Shown here: one piece after another, positions 1 through 5,429 of the stretch
Layout of the letters: each line of letters opens with the position of its first letter
Numbering within the stretch: the stretch's first letter is position 1
From: Desulfobacter curvatus DSM 3379
Lineage (GTDB): Bacteria > Desulfobacterota > Desulfobacteria > Desulfobacterales > Desulfobacteraceae
NCBI RefSeq assembly: GCF_000373985.1
Contig: NZ_KB892906.1
Location: 3,345-11,937 of the forward strand
Reading direction: 5' to 3'
DNA: 8,593 bases
Made by a program: the position numbers and the translations under genes
The notes under the pieces: generated by a model
Seen by the model: the letters and a program-made list of their open reading frames with translations, nothing else
Told to the model about the DNA's origin: nothing
Databases searched by the model: none

Positions 1-600
1 GCAACCAACAGGGATCTTAAAGCCGCCATTGCCCAGGGGCTTTTCAGGGAAGATCTCTATTTCCGCCTCAAGGTCTTAACCATAGAACTGCCGCCCCTCA
101 GGGATCGTCTGGAGGATATCCAACCCCTGACCGCCCACTATCTTGAACGGTTCTCCCATGAATTGAAAATCGATAACCCCGGCATCCGGGAAGACGCCCT
201 GGACCTTCTGGAAAAATACGAATGGCCGGGCAATGTCAGGGAACTTGCCAACCTGATCCACAAGGCCCTGATCTTTAACCGGGGCAACCCTTTGTCGGTC
301 AGCGACTTAAGCCAGATTATCCGAAAACAGGAATCCCCGGGGGAGATTTCCCAGGGCTCAAACCAGGAAGAGGCTATCCGCCAATGGGTCCACTTCTGCC
401 TGTCCCACCCGTCCAATGATCACAGTTTTGAATTCTTTTCAGATACCATCTGCGCCATGGCCGTGGAAGAAGCCCTGAAAATCTCAAACGGCAACCGATC
501 CCAGGCCGCTCGGCTTTTGGACATATCCCGCCCCACCCTGCATGGCAAAATAGATAAATACGGAATCAACACCATCTCATCCACCCAGGTCATCCGATAG
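1..600 (+). CDS. sigma-54-dependent Fis-type transcriptional regulator, C-terminal part (5' truncated by window edge)
   Basis: The open frame runs from base 1 to the TAG at 598-600, giving 199 visible residues. It begins in the sensor I region of a sigma-54 AAA+ domain (ATNRDL), followed by the arginine-finger segment FREDLYFRL and the sensor II motif WPGNVREL (visible residues 75-82). The C-terminal part holds a Fis-type helix-turn-helix (about residues 160-189, NGNRSQAARLLDISRPTL). Proteins of this family hydrolyse ATP to open promoters bound by sigma-54 RNA polymerase, and bind enhancer DNA through the Fis domain. The receiver or other sensory domain lies outside the window, so the signal and exact subfamily (NtrC-like response regulator or other) cannot be told. 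The RPTL in the recognition helix, instead of the commoner RNTL, is also seen in PrsR-type regulators, but that alone does not assign it. It converges on the gene ending at 651. A link to the sigma-54 promoter at 5414-5429 is speculative. Confidence 0.93.
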   Translation, partial: ATNRDLKAAIAQGLFREDLYFRLKVLTIELPPLRDRLEDIQPLTAHYLERFSHELKIDNPGIREDALDLLEKYEWPGNVRELANLIHKALIFNRGNPLSVSDLSQIIRKQESPGEISQGSNQEEAIRQWVHFCLSHPSNDHSFEFFSDTICAMAVEEALKISNGNRSQAARLLDISRPTLHGKIDKYGINTISSTQVIR

Positions 601-650
601 TTGCCTGTGTATCGCTGCAGACTCAATGATACCGTTTTTATCTTTAAATG

Positions 651-1256
651 TCAGGCAGACATCTGCTGCTCCCCGGCAGAGGGGAATTGCTCCACGGACT
701 TACCTTTTTCAATAATAACCGCAAGCTCATCCATTGCTTTGTCATACTGGCTGAAAAAGGATTCAAGGGTTTGAACCGTTTCATCATCCCGGCCGACCAA
801 GTCGTGTGCCCGCTTCAAAAAATGACTGCCAAGCTTTCTAAAATCCTGCATCTGCGACAGCAGTCTTTTTCTGTTTTTATGCCGCTGTTTTTCCTGGGCA
901 ATCACCGGGTCAAGCTGCCGGATGGAGAGCTCAACCAGCACATCTCTTGGCAGTCCGTATTCCCGGGCAAAAGTATCCAGGGTACTTAAACAATTCCGGC
1001 TTAAAACAAAGGTCTTTTGTTTGCGTCCTTTTTTTTCAGGTTCATACGCTTTTGCCTCATCAGCAATCTGATCAATAATATCTTTGTTCTCAATCAAATG
1101 GTCAAAGATTGATTTTTGTTTCACACCCAACTGGTTTGCAACGGTGCTTATTAAATTGATGGCATGCCTGGGCAGCGTAAACGTTGCCCGAACAGACTGC
1201 ATCCCTTTAAGTGCATCCAGGGAGAAATCATTGGGGTTTATTTTCGATTCGCTCAT
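651..1256 (-). CDS. putative DNA-binding protein with two tandem ribbon-helix-helix-like segments
   Basis: This is a 201-residue protein that I do not recognise as a named family. The ATG at 1254-1256 follows AGGAGG (minus strand of 1265-1270) at good spacing. Residues 22-55 and 79-112 align without gaps over 34 positions, sharing the pattern TFxL-x-R at the start, a helix ending in G at position 23, and a second amphipathic helix. Both read like a CopG/Arc-type ribbon-helix-helix: a short beta strand, helix, glycine turn, helix. The rest (about 116-201) is predicted helical and rich in Lys, Glu and Gln, perhaps for oligomerisation. RHH proteins normally dimerise to form the DNA-binding beta ribbon, so two copies in one chain could form an intramolecular pseudo-dimer. 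The gene is divergent from the Hsp20 operon across 186 bp, which suggests regulation of itself or of that operon. The RHH call is from visual pattern only. Confidence 0.8.
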   Translation of the reverse strand: MSESKINPNDFSLDALKGMQSVRATFTLPRHAINLISTVANQLGVKQKSIFDHLIENKDIIDQIADEAKAYEPEKKGRKQKTFVLSRNCLSTLDTFAREYGLPRDVLVELSIRQLDPVIAQEKQRHKNRKRLLSQMQDFRKLGSHFLKRAHDLVGRDDETVQTLESFFSQYDKAMDELAVIIEKGKSVEQFPSAGEQQMSA

Positions 1257-1280
1257 TATTTAATCCTCCTCTTTTTATTA

Positions 1281-1309
1281 AAATTAATTGATGTGTATTA
1301 CTTTGTCAA
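1281..1309 (-). promoter_or_regulatory. candidate sigma-70-type promoter of the tandem-RHH gene
   Basis: On the minus strand a perfect -35 TTGACA (1304-1309) is followed after 17 bases by TAATTT (1281-1286) as a weak -10. The region around it is AT-rich, and the start codon lies about 25 bases beyond the -10. The -10 matches the consensus at only three of six positions, so the assignment rests mainly on the -35 and the position. Confidence 0.4.
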
Positions 1310-1338
1310 TTTTTTTAGAAATAATAATGCAAACTATA

Positions 1339-1366
1339 TTGACATGATATCATTTATACATATTTT
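1339..1366 (+). promoter_or_regulatory. candidate promoter of the Hsp20 operon with palindrome in the spacer
   Basis: TTGACA at 1339-1344 is followed after 16 bases by TATTTT at 1361-1366, giving a sigma-70-like promoter about 75 bases before the first Hsp20 start codon. The perfect 10-bp palindrome ATGATATCAT (1344-1353) sits between the two boxes, where a bound repressor would block polymerase. I see no CIRCE-type inverted repeat (TTAGCACTC-N9-GAGTGCTAA) in the 186-bp intergenic region, so HrcA control is not supported. Confidence 0.45.
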
Positions 1367-1442
1367 ATTTTCAAACAAACGGGAGGCAGACTTAAACAAG
1401 CCAACCGATGGAAACAACAACAAATAAAAAGGAGTATGAACT

Positions 1443-1889
1443 ATGTTTACAAGAATGAACGAAATCGACAGAATGTTTGGGGCCATGGATCTGCTCCGCA
1501 CCAAAATGGACAGACTCTTCAATGAAATGGACAGACCTTACCTGCATGGGCCGGCATTTACCCTAGGCACCAATTCACCCAGAACCAACCTTCTGGAAAA
1601 CGGTGATACCTTTGAAGTCCGGGCAGAACTTCCCGGCATCTCAAAGGATGACATCACTATTAAAATCCAGGGCAATTACCTTGAAATCAGCGGAAAGCGA
1701 GTAATTGAAACTCCCGAAGGGTATAAGGCCCACAGAAATGAAAGGTCAGCCACAACATTCTCACGCAGCTTTACCCTGCCCGATGAGGTTGATGCGGAAA
1801 AAGTCGATGCCTCGCTTAAAGACGGTGTTTTGTATCTGACACTGCCAAAATCAGAGGCAGCCAAACCCAGGCAGATTGCCATTAACTAA
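1443..1889 (+). CDS. Hsp20/alpha-crystallin family small heat-shock protein (first of three)
   Basis: This 148-residue protein would be an ATP-independent holdase that binds unfolding proteins in the cytoplasm and keeps them refoldable by the DnaK and ClpB systems. The N-terminal arm (1-45) is Met- and Phe-rich and amphipathic, as usual in bacterial Hsp20. The alpha-crystallin domain spans about 47-137, with ELPGISKDDI (62-71), LEISGKR (80-86) and the signature A-x-L-K-D-G-V-L near 123-130. The C-terminal IAI (145-147) is the I-x-I motif that docks into a neighbouring subunit. The start is set by GGAG at 1431-1434, eight bases before the ATG. The last ten residues before the tail (LPKSEAAKPR) are identical in the next gene, pointing to duplication or gene conversion. 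It is first in the apparent operon, downstream of the promoter at 1339-1366. Confidence 0.96.
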   Translation: MFTRMNEIDRMFGAMDLLRTKMDRLFNEMDRPYLHGPAFTLGTNSPRTNLLENGDTFEVRAELPGISKDDITIKIQGNYLEISGKRVIETPEGYKAHRNERSATTFSRSFTLPDEVDAEKVDASLKDGVLYLTLPKSEAAKPRQIAIN

Positions 1890-1898
1890 AATAACAGC

Positions 1899-1937
1899 TG
1901 TGGGCTGGCTTGGTTGTTCAACATGGTTCAGCCCACA
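1899..1937 (+). other. intergenic hairpin between first and second Hsp20 genes
   Basis: Perfect 9-bp inverted repeat TGTGGGCTG (1899-1907) and CAGCCCACA (1929-1937) with a 21-base loop, starting ten bases after the first Hsp20 stop codon. No T-tract follows, so it is unlikely to be a complete intrinsic terminator. An RNA-processing or 3'-end stabilising role would fit, letting the first cistron accumulate differently from the next. Confidence 0.55.
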
Positions 1938-2003
1938 ACGAAAGTTGAAACATCTGTTTAAATTAAAAAATGAACAACAGAACAAACCCCACAGGAGGTT
2001 ACC

Positions 2004-2390
2004 ATGACTGACAGAAAAGATATCACCAAAACCGAAAACAAAGCCGTTGAGAAAACCCGTGAGCTGAGAACCGCCACCCCGTCAGTGGATATTTATGAGA
2101 ATGAAAATGAGATTCTGCTTTTTGCGGACATGCCCGGGGTTCACAAGGATGATATCACGGTAAACATTGAAAACGGCAAGCTCTCCATCTCCGGCATTCG
2201 CCGGCTTGATCACCGGGGCGTGTCAAACTGGGAGGAATTTGTGGACGTTGAATATGTCAGAAGCTTTTCCATCCCCCAAACCATTAACGTAGAAGATGTG
2301 GAAGCCAAGCTCAAAGATGGGGTTCTCACCCTCCATCTGCCCAAATCAGAAGCAGCCAAACCCAGATTAATTGAAATCAACGCTGCCTAA
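2004..2390 (+). CDS. Hsp20/alpha-crystallin family small heat-shock protein (second of three)
   Basis: This 128-residue alpha-crystallin protein has a short, charged N-terminal arm (1-25) quite unlike that of the first gene, then an alpha-crystallin domain from about residue 27 (VDIYENENEILLFADMPGV) to 115. The motif KLKDGVLTLHLPKSEAAKPR is near the C-terminus and the I-x-I motif is IEI (123-125). AGGAGG at 1993-1998 precedes the ATG. It shares the LPKSEAAKPR stretch with the first gene but differs strongly elsewhere. Paralogous small heat-shock proteins with different N-terminal arms often co-assemble into mixed oligomers or have different substrate ranges, so a heteromeric partner role is plausible but is an inference. 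It lies 114 bp after the first gene and 106 bp before the third. Confidence 0.96.
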   Translation: MTDRKDITKTENKAVEKTRELRTATPSVDIYENENEILLFADMPGVHKDDITVNIENGKLSISGIRRLDHRGVSNWEEFVDVEYVRSFSIPQTINVEDVEAKLKDGVLTLHLPKSEAAKPRLIEINAA

Positions 2391-2426
2391 GGCAAGGGTA
2401 CCATCTTCTATCTGCCAGGATCAGGA

Positions 2427-2457
2427 TGGCTGCGGCAAAATGAACGTGCCGCAGCCA
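2427..2457 (+). other. intergenic hairpin between second and third Hsp20 genes
   Basis: Perfect 11-bp inverted repeat TGGCTGCGGCA (2427-2437) and TGCCGCAGCCA (2447-2457) around a 9-base loop. The stem is very GC-rich and no T-tract follows it (CCCCAGGCC comes next). It resembles the hairpin at 1899-1937 in position though not in sequence, so it is more likely a processing, stabilising or partial-termination element than a full terminator. Confidence 0.6.
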
Positions 2458-2496
2458 CCCCAGGCCCTCAACCGGATAAACTAAAGGAGATGAGAC

Positions 2497-2865
2497 ATGA
2501 ATATCAAAAAATTTGCACCATGGAACTGGTTTAAAAAAGAAGGTAATGAGAATGGATATGCGGAAAAAGAATACAGCATTTCCATGGAAATTCCTGGTGT
2601 CAGTAAAAAAGAGATCAGCATTGAATTGCTCCGAAACACACTTGTCATTCGCGGTGAAAAAAAGCAGACACATGAAGATAAGAATAAAAACTATTACAGG
2701 ATTGAAAGAAGCTACGGGGCCTTTCAGCGCACCCTGTCCCTGCCCGCAGATGCGGATGAGTCCCGGGTTGACGCAAGGTTTAAAAACGGGATATTAAAGA
2801 TAACGATCCCCCGGTTGAAAACGCCGACAAGCCGCGTTAATCAAATTGAGGTAAAATATGCCTGA
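2497..2865 (+). CDS. Hsp20/alpha-crystallin family small heat-shock protein (third of three)
   Basis: This 122-residue protein is the most divergent of the three. A short N-terminal arm with aromatic residues (FAPWNWFKK, 6-14) leads into an alpha-crystallin domain from about residue 22. It carries MEIPGVSKKEISIEL, LVIRGEKK, and the signature VDARFKNGILKITIP. The C-terminal I-x-I equivalent is IEV (117-119). GGAG at 2486-2489 lies seven bases before the ATG. The tail lacks the KSEAAKPR stretch shared by the first two, so it is probably an older paralogue. The arm resembles those of Hsp20 proteins encoded beside a longer partner. It lies 133 bp upstream of the methyltransferase gene on the same strand. 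Confidence 0.95.
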   Translation: MNIKKFAPWNWFKKEGNENGYAEKEYSISMEIPGVSKKEISIELLRNTLVIRGEKKQTHEDKNKNYYRIERSYGAFQRTLSLPADADESRVDARFKNGILKITIPRLKTPTSRVNQIEVKYA

Positions 2866-2998
2866 TAAAGAAGCGGCATTAATGACACGGTGAATACAAT
2901 ATCTGACATGTGCAGAGACCGCAATATGCCGGGGTTCATAGTTTCCGGATTAAAGACCTATAACCAGGCAAACCACAAATTCCCGAGGAGGCAATTTA

Positions 2999-3574
2999 AT
3001 GGACCAGGCAAAACCCAAAGGTGCAGGTAAAAGCAGTTTTGAACTGATTAACACGGATATTTTAAAACAGATACTGCCAATTCATCAGGGCGATGTGATT
3101 CTGGACCTGGCCTGCGGTAAAGGGCGGTATTCGCTGTTTCTTTCTCACCTTACAGGGCCGGCTGGCTTGGTCTACGCCGTGGATCTCTGGGAAGAGGGGC
3201 TTCAGATGCTGGAGGAAGATGCGCAGAAAAAAGAGGCCACCAATATTTTAACCATCAGGGCGGATGCCACCAAGGAAATAGACATCGAAGCCTATAGCTT
3301 AGACCTTTGCCTGATGGCTACAGTACTGCATGACTTCAAGGAGATGGACGCCGACAAAACGGTCTTAAAACAGGTTCTCAACCTTCTTAAACCAGGGGGA
3401 TGCCTGGCCGTAATTGAATTCAAAAAAATGGATGGGCCTCCCGGTCCACCGGCACATATACGCTTGGCCCGGGAAGAAACAGAAAGACTGGTCACTGGAT
3501 TGGGATTCAAAAAAATCAATGCGGCAGATCTTGGCCCCTATAATTATGTGGCATTGTTTTCATCACAGGAATAA
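2999..3574 (+). CDS. class I SAM-dependent methyltransferase
   Basis: This 191-residue protein has the Rossmann-type methyltransferase fold. Motif I is VILDLACGKGRYS (33-45), the glycine-rich SAM loop. An acidic residue at the end of beta 2 (YAVDLWEEG, D62) would bind the ribose. RADAT follows as motif III, LDLCLMATVLHDF as motif IV, and LLKPGGCLAVIEFK as the post-motif segment typical of UbiE/Methyltransf_11-type enzymes. The substrate cannot be read from the sequence. GAGGAGG at 2984-2990 supports the start. It follows the third Hsp20 gene by 133 bp and precedes the terminator at 3675-3712, so it probably ends the operon. That would place a small-molecule or protein methyltransferase under stress control, although an additional internal promoter in the 133-bp gap is not excluded. 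Confidence 0.92.
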   Translation: MDQAKPKGAGKSSFELINTDILKQILPIHQGDVILDLACGKGRYSLFLSHLTGPAGLVYAVDLWEEGLQMLEEDAQKKEATNILTIRADATKEIDIEAYSLDLCLMATVLHDFKEMDADKTVLKQVLNLLKPGGCLAVIEFKKMDGPPGPPAHIRLAREETERLVTGLGFKKINAADLGPYNYVALFSSQE

Positions 3575-3674
3575 AGGCCATGGAAATTTTAAATTCGCAC
3601 GATAAGAGCATCGTTATTTTGTCCCCCCAAGACTTGATTTGTATAGGCAGACCAAACCGCACATAAAAAATACA

Positions 3675-3712
3675 AAAGGCTTTTCAGAATTTACTGAAAA
3701 GCCTTTATTTTT
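3675..3712 (+). terminator. intrinsic terminator of the Hsp20-methyltransferase operon
   Basis: Perfect 13-bp stem AAAGGCTTTTCAG (3675-3687) and CTGAAAAGCCTTT (3694-3706), a 6-base loop, then ATTTTT (3707-3712). An A-rich stretch before the stem means it could also stop transcription from the other side. It lies 100 bases after the methyltransferase stop codon. Confidence 0.9.
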
Positions 3713-3856
3713 AAGTGGCGTCCCCAAGGCTACTCTCCATTTACCCCAATTCCACAATAACCCTTACAGCCAGCCGTAAATCCTTTACGTTTCAGACATC
3801 TGGAACAGATGGTGTCCAGCTCCAAAAACAAATCAAAATATAGCCACAACAAGACG

Positions 3857-4255
3857 TCAGTCGTTAAGTTGATGCCTGGACGATAAACCCGATATGGACG
3901 ATGAATTTTCTAAAACTTTTTTTCCTGAAGGGCCATTATCACTTCGGCAATGTATCCGGGATTTTAATCCCATCTCTTCATGGACGGTACCCATCTGACC
4001 TGGACAATAACAGCATCCATCGAAACATGCTGAAATTGTTGAATTTTGACGATGATTGACGGTTGGACGATGATGTTTATAAAACTTTTTCCGACAGTCG
4101 AATATCAAACCCGCAAAAATTACAAAGCCGATGTAAGCACTGCTCTAAAATCCAGTTAGCGTGTGCCAGCACCACCCCGCAGCCCACATCTCTCCAAACG
4201 GTCTGGTTGTAATAAAACGCCGTAAAAATCCCGGAATTGCTTTAAGGACAGGCAT
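3857..4255 (-). pseudogene. possible degenerate coding region (weak)
   Basis: On the minus strand an ATG at 4253-4255 opens a frame of 133 codons interrupted once by TAG (4145-4147). Before the stop it reads MPVLKAIPGFLRRF and so on. After it comes a hydrophobic stretch (AYIGFVIFAGLIF), then a basic and Cys-rich section. A second minus-strand frame across the same DNA also reads protein-like and ends in a C-x2-C-x8-C-x3-C section near 3731-3790, but is broken by two stops (TAA at 3964-3966, TAG at 3908-3910). Two competing protein-like frames with stops suggest a decayed gene or a dispersed non-coding repeat rather than a live gene. I do not recognise the family, and there is no convincing ribosome binding site. 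Confidence 0.22.
3895..4092. repeat. imperfect direct repeat pair of about 30 bp
   Basis: Copy one is 3895-3925 and copy two 4064-4092, 169 bp apart. Both start with TGGACGATGA, have six variable bases, then TAAAACTTTTT and CC. Copy one has two extra T residues. They lie in a stretch without convincing genes and may be traces of an internal duplication or of a dispersed repeat. Confidence 0.6.
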
Positions 4256-4351
4256 TATGGCTGTTTCTCACCGGCAGGACAGATTGTACCGTCCTGAACC
4301 AGCCAACGTCCAAACACAGCCTTTTATAGGCGATTAAGTCGGGCTAAAATC

Positions 4352-4390
4352 AAAAAAAACAAGGCAGAGCGAAATGAATTGCCCTGCCTT
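4352..4390 (-). terminator. intrinsic terminator of the PEP-CTERM gene
   Basis: On the minus strand, AAGGCAG (from 4390-4384) pairs with CTGCCTT (4367-4361), followed by TTTTTTTT (4359-4352). It lies 25 bases beyond the stop codon of the PEP-CTERM gene. The stem is short (7 bp, with two more pairs after one mismatch) but the T-tract is strong. Confidence 0.75.
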
Positions 4391-4414
4391 CGTATTGTTT
4401 TTACCGAGATAAAA

Positions 4415-5269
4415 CTATGCTTTTTTCTTTCTGCTTGCTCCTGCTATGCCAAGGATGCCAAGACCGAAGAGTAGGACTGTTGCAGGTTCCGGAATTGGAG
4501 CTGGATCGGTATGACCGGATGAATCTGTTCCAAGTGCATAATCGAAGTTGATTGTTGCCACTGCCCCTGCAGCCATATCGCCTAAATCCCAACCCATATT
4601 AATGGTGTAATCGCCAGAACCATCGTTGACTGAAGTTGTGGCGAGGGCATACGGATTTTGATTCCAAAACGAGCTTATTGTCATAACACCGTCTCCCACA
4701 ATAGCGGTTCCCCATCCAGTGACAGATCCATAAGCGACAACGCGATCGCTTTCAATAGTATTTGTCGTATAAGTAGAGCCGCCAGCGTACACGTCCTGAT
4801 CTGGATCAAAACCGGTGGCAAAAACAACGTCCTCAAGTATGCTATCGGTAATGTTAGCCAAAGTTATGGTGAAGTGAATGACGCCGGATGTTTCATCAAA
4901 GTAAAGATACTGACTATAACTAAGTCCCCCATAGGCGCCGGTTGTACTAGTAGACAGTGTTGTACCAGCACTGGTTTCAGTCGTAGTGGCTGAAAAATTA
5001 TTACCATTCTCATAACCGCTTGCGGCCCATGAACCATTAACACCGATGGAATTGAACTGGAAGGGTGATCCGGGCTTCAACACGTCATAGGTTGTCCAGG
5101 CACCATTGCCAGCAGAGTCGTAGTCAATGCCGACAATGAAATCATCATCAATCAAACCTCCGCCAGTGCCGACTCCGACTCTTAAAAAATCGCCCTCCAA
5201 TATAGTGGCAGACACAGGCGATGTGATAAATATTGAAGCAACAAATAAAGCCAATAACAATTTTTTCAT
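4415..5269 (-). CDS. PEP-CTERM sorting domain-containing exported protein
   Basis: This 284-residue protein has a Sec signal peptide (1-21: MKK, a hydrophobic core, then PVSA before the likely cleavage). A beta-rich body heavy in Gly, Ser, Thr, Asp and Asn follows, then a PEP-CTERM tail: PEP at 260-262, a hydrophobic helix (about 263-278), and a basic end RKKKA. PEP-CTERM tails are recognised by exosortase (EpsH family), which is thought to cleave at the motif during export, in organisms that make extracellular polysaccharide or floc. The body has no domain I recognise. Residues 24-250 look like a secreted beta-sandwich surface protein with only acidic and small residues and no cysteine. The start has AAGGAG (5279-5284, minus strand) nine bases upstream. 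No exosortase gene lies in the window. Control appears to come from a sigma-54 promoter and a riboswitch-like leader just upstream. Confidence 0.95.
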   Translation of the reverse strand: MKKLLLALFVASIFITSPVSATILEGDFLRVGVGTGGGLIDDDFIVGIDYDSAGNGAWTTYDVLKPGSPFQFNSIGVNGSWAASGYENGNNFSATTTETSAGTTLSTSTTGAYGGLSYSQYLYFDETSGVIHFTITLANITDSILEDVVFATGFDPDQDVYAGGSTYTTNTIESDRVVAYGSVTGWGTAIVGDGVMTISSFWNQNPYALATTSVNDGSGDYTINMGWDLGDMAAGAVATINFDYALGTDSSGHTDPAPIPEPATVLLFGLGILGIAGASRKKKA

Positions 5270-5321
5270 TAAAACATTCTCCTTTTATTCTGTTCGAGTT
5301 TTATAAAATACAAAAGCTGAA

Positions 5322-5339
5322 TTACACCCTAATGTGCAA
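5322..5339 (-). promoter_or_regulatory. possible expression-platform hairpin of the riboswitch
   Basis: In the mRNA, UUGCAC (5339-5334) pairs with GUGUAA (5327-5322) around a 6-base loop, with one G-U pair. Its left arm overlaps the 3' strand of the aptamer's closing stem (5336-5341), so the two structures are mutually exclusive, which is how a switching element would behave. No T-tract follows directly, so translation or RNA stability would be the likelier target than termination. Confidence 0.35.
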
Positions 5340-5400
5340 CCCTGCTATCTCAATGAGCCGTTGCTTTCCGTCCCTATCTCTCAACAGGTTTGAGGTTACG
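5336..5400 (-). promoter_or_regulatory. GEMM-I-like cyclic dinucleotide riboswitch in the leader of the PEP-CTERM gene
   Basis: The minus-strand leader carries most hallmarks of the c-di-GMP-I (GEMM) aptamer in order. CAAACC (5392-5387) comes first. A stem CCUGUU/GAUAGG follows, capped by the GNRA loop GAGA (5388-5373). GGGACGGAAAGC (5374-5363) matches the consensus GGGACGCAAAGC except for one base. ACGG and a second hairpin CUC-AUU-GAG (5357-5349) come next, then AUAGC and GGGUUGC (5342-5336). GUAACC (5399-5394) can pair with GGUUGC (5341-5336). Such riboswitches bind c-di-GMP or, in Geobacter-type variants, 3',3'-cGAMP. Bases expected to contact or flank the ligand (the G just before CAAACC in the classic aptamer) are not conserved, so ligand specificity or activity is uncertain. 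A biofilm-type secreted protein is a sensible target. Confidence 0.6.
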
Positions 5401-5413
5401 AACAACGAAATAT

Positions 5414-5429
5414 AGCAATATTTATACCA
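5414..5429 (-). promoter_or_regulatory. sigma-54 (-24/-12) promoter of the PEP-CTERM gene
   Basis: The minus-strand sequence TGGTATAAATATTGCT fits the consensus TGGCAC-N5-TTGCW, with the invariant GG and GC at exactly the right spacing and a full TTGCT in the -12 element. The -24 element matches at four of six positions. It predicts a transcript start near 5403-5404, three or four bases before the riboswitch-like leader begins, which supports both calls. Transcription would need an AAA+ enhancer-binding protein such as the family seen at 1-600. Confidence 0.65.

Larger units (their letters stand above)
3713..4351. other. gene-poor region with repeats and inverted repeats
   Basis: About 640 bp between two terminators. 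Nothing here looks like an intact gene. It contains the direct repeats (3895-4092), the interrupted minus-strand frames, and a nested inverted repeat at 4258-4305. In the latter, TGGCTG (4258-4263) pairs with CAGCCA (4300-4305), and inside it CAGGAC (4275-4280) pairs with GTCCTG (4291-4296). The nested stems could form a structured RNA on either strand, but no promoter is evident. Confidence 0.5.

Noticed and set aside
648..989. 113-codon plus-strand frame
   Set aside because: It lies entirely antisense to the tandem-RHH gene, which has a good start site and coherent domain structure; a shadow frame.
1257..1442. CIRCE or similar heat-shock operator
   Set aside because: Searched for the TTAGCACTC/GAGTGCTAA inverted repeat by eye and found none; only the 10-bp palindrome stands out.
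3580..3666. 28-codon plus-strand frame between the methyltransferase and the terminator
   Set aside because: Very short, weak start context and no features; treated as untranslated 3' leader to the terminator.
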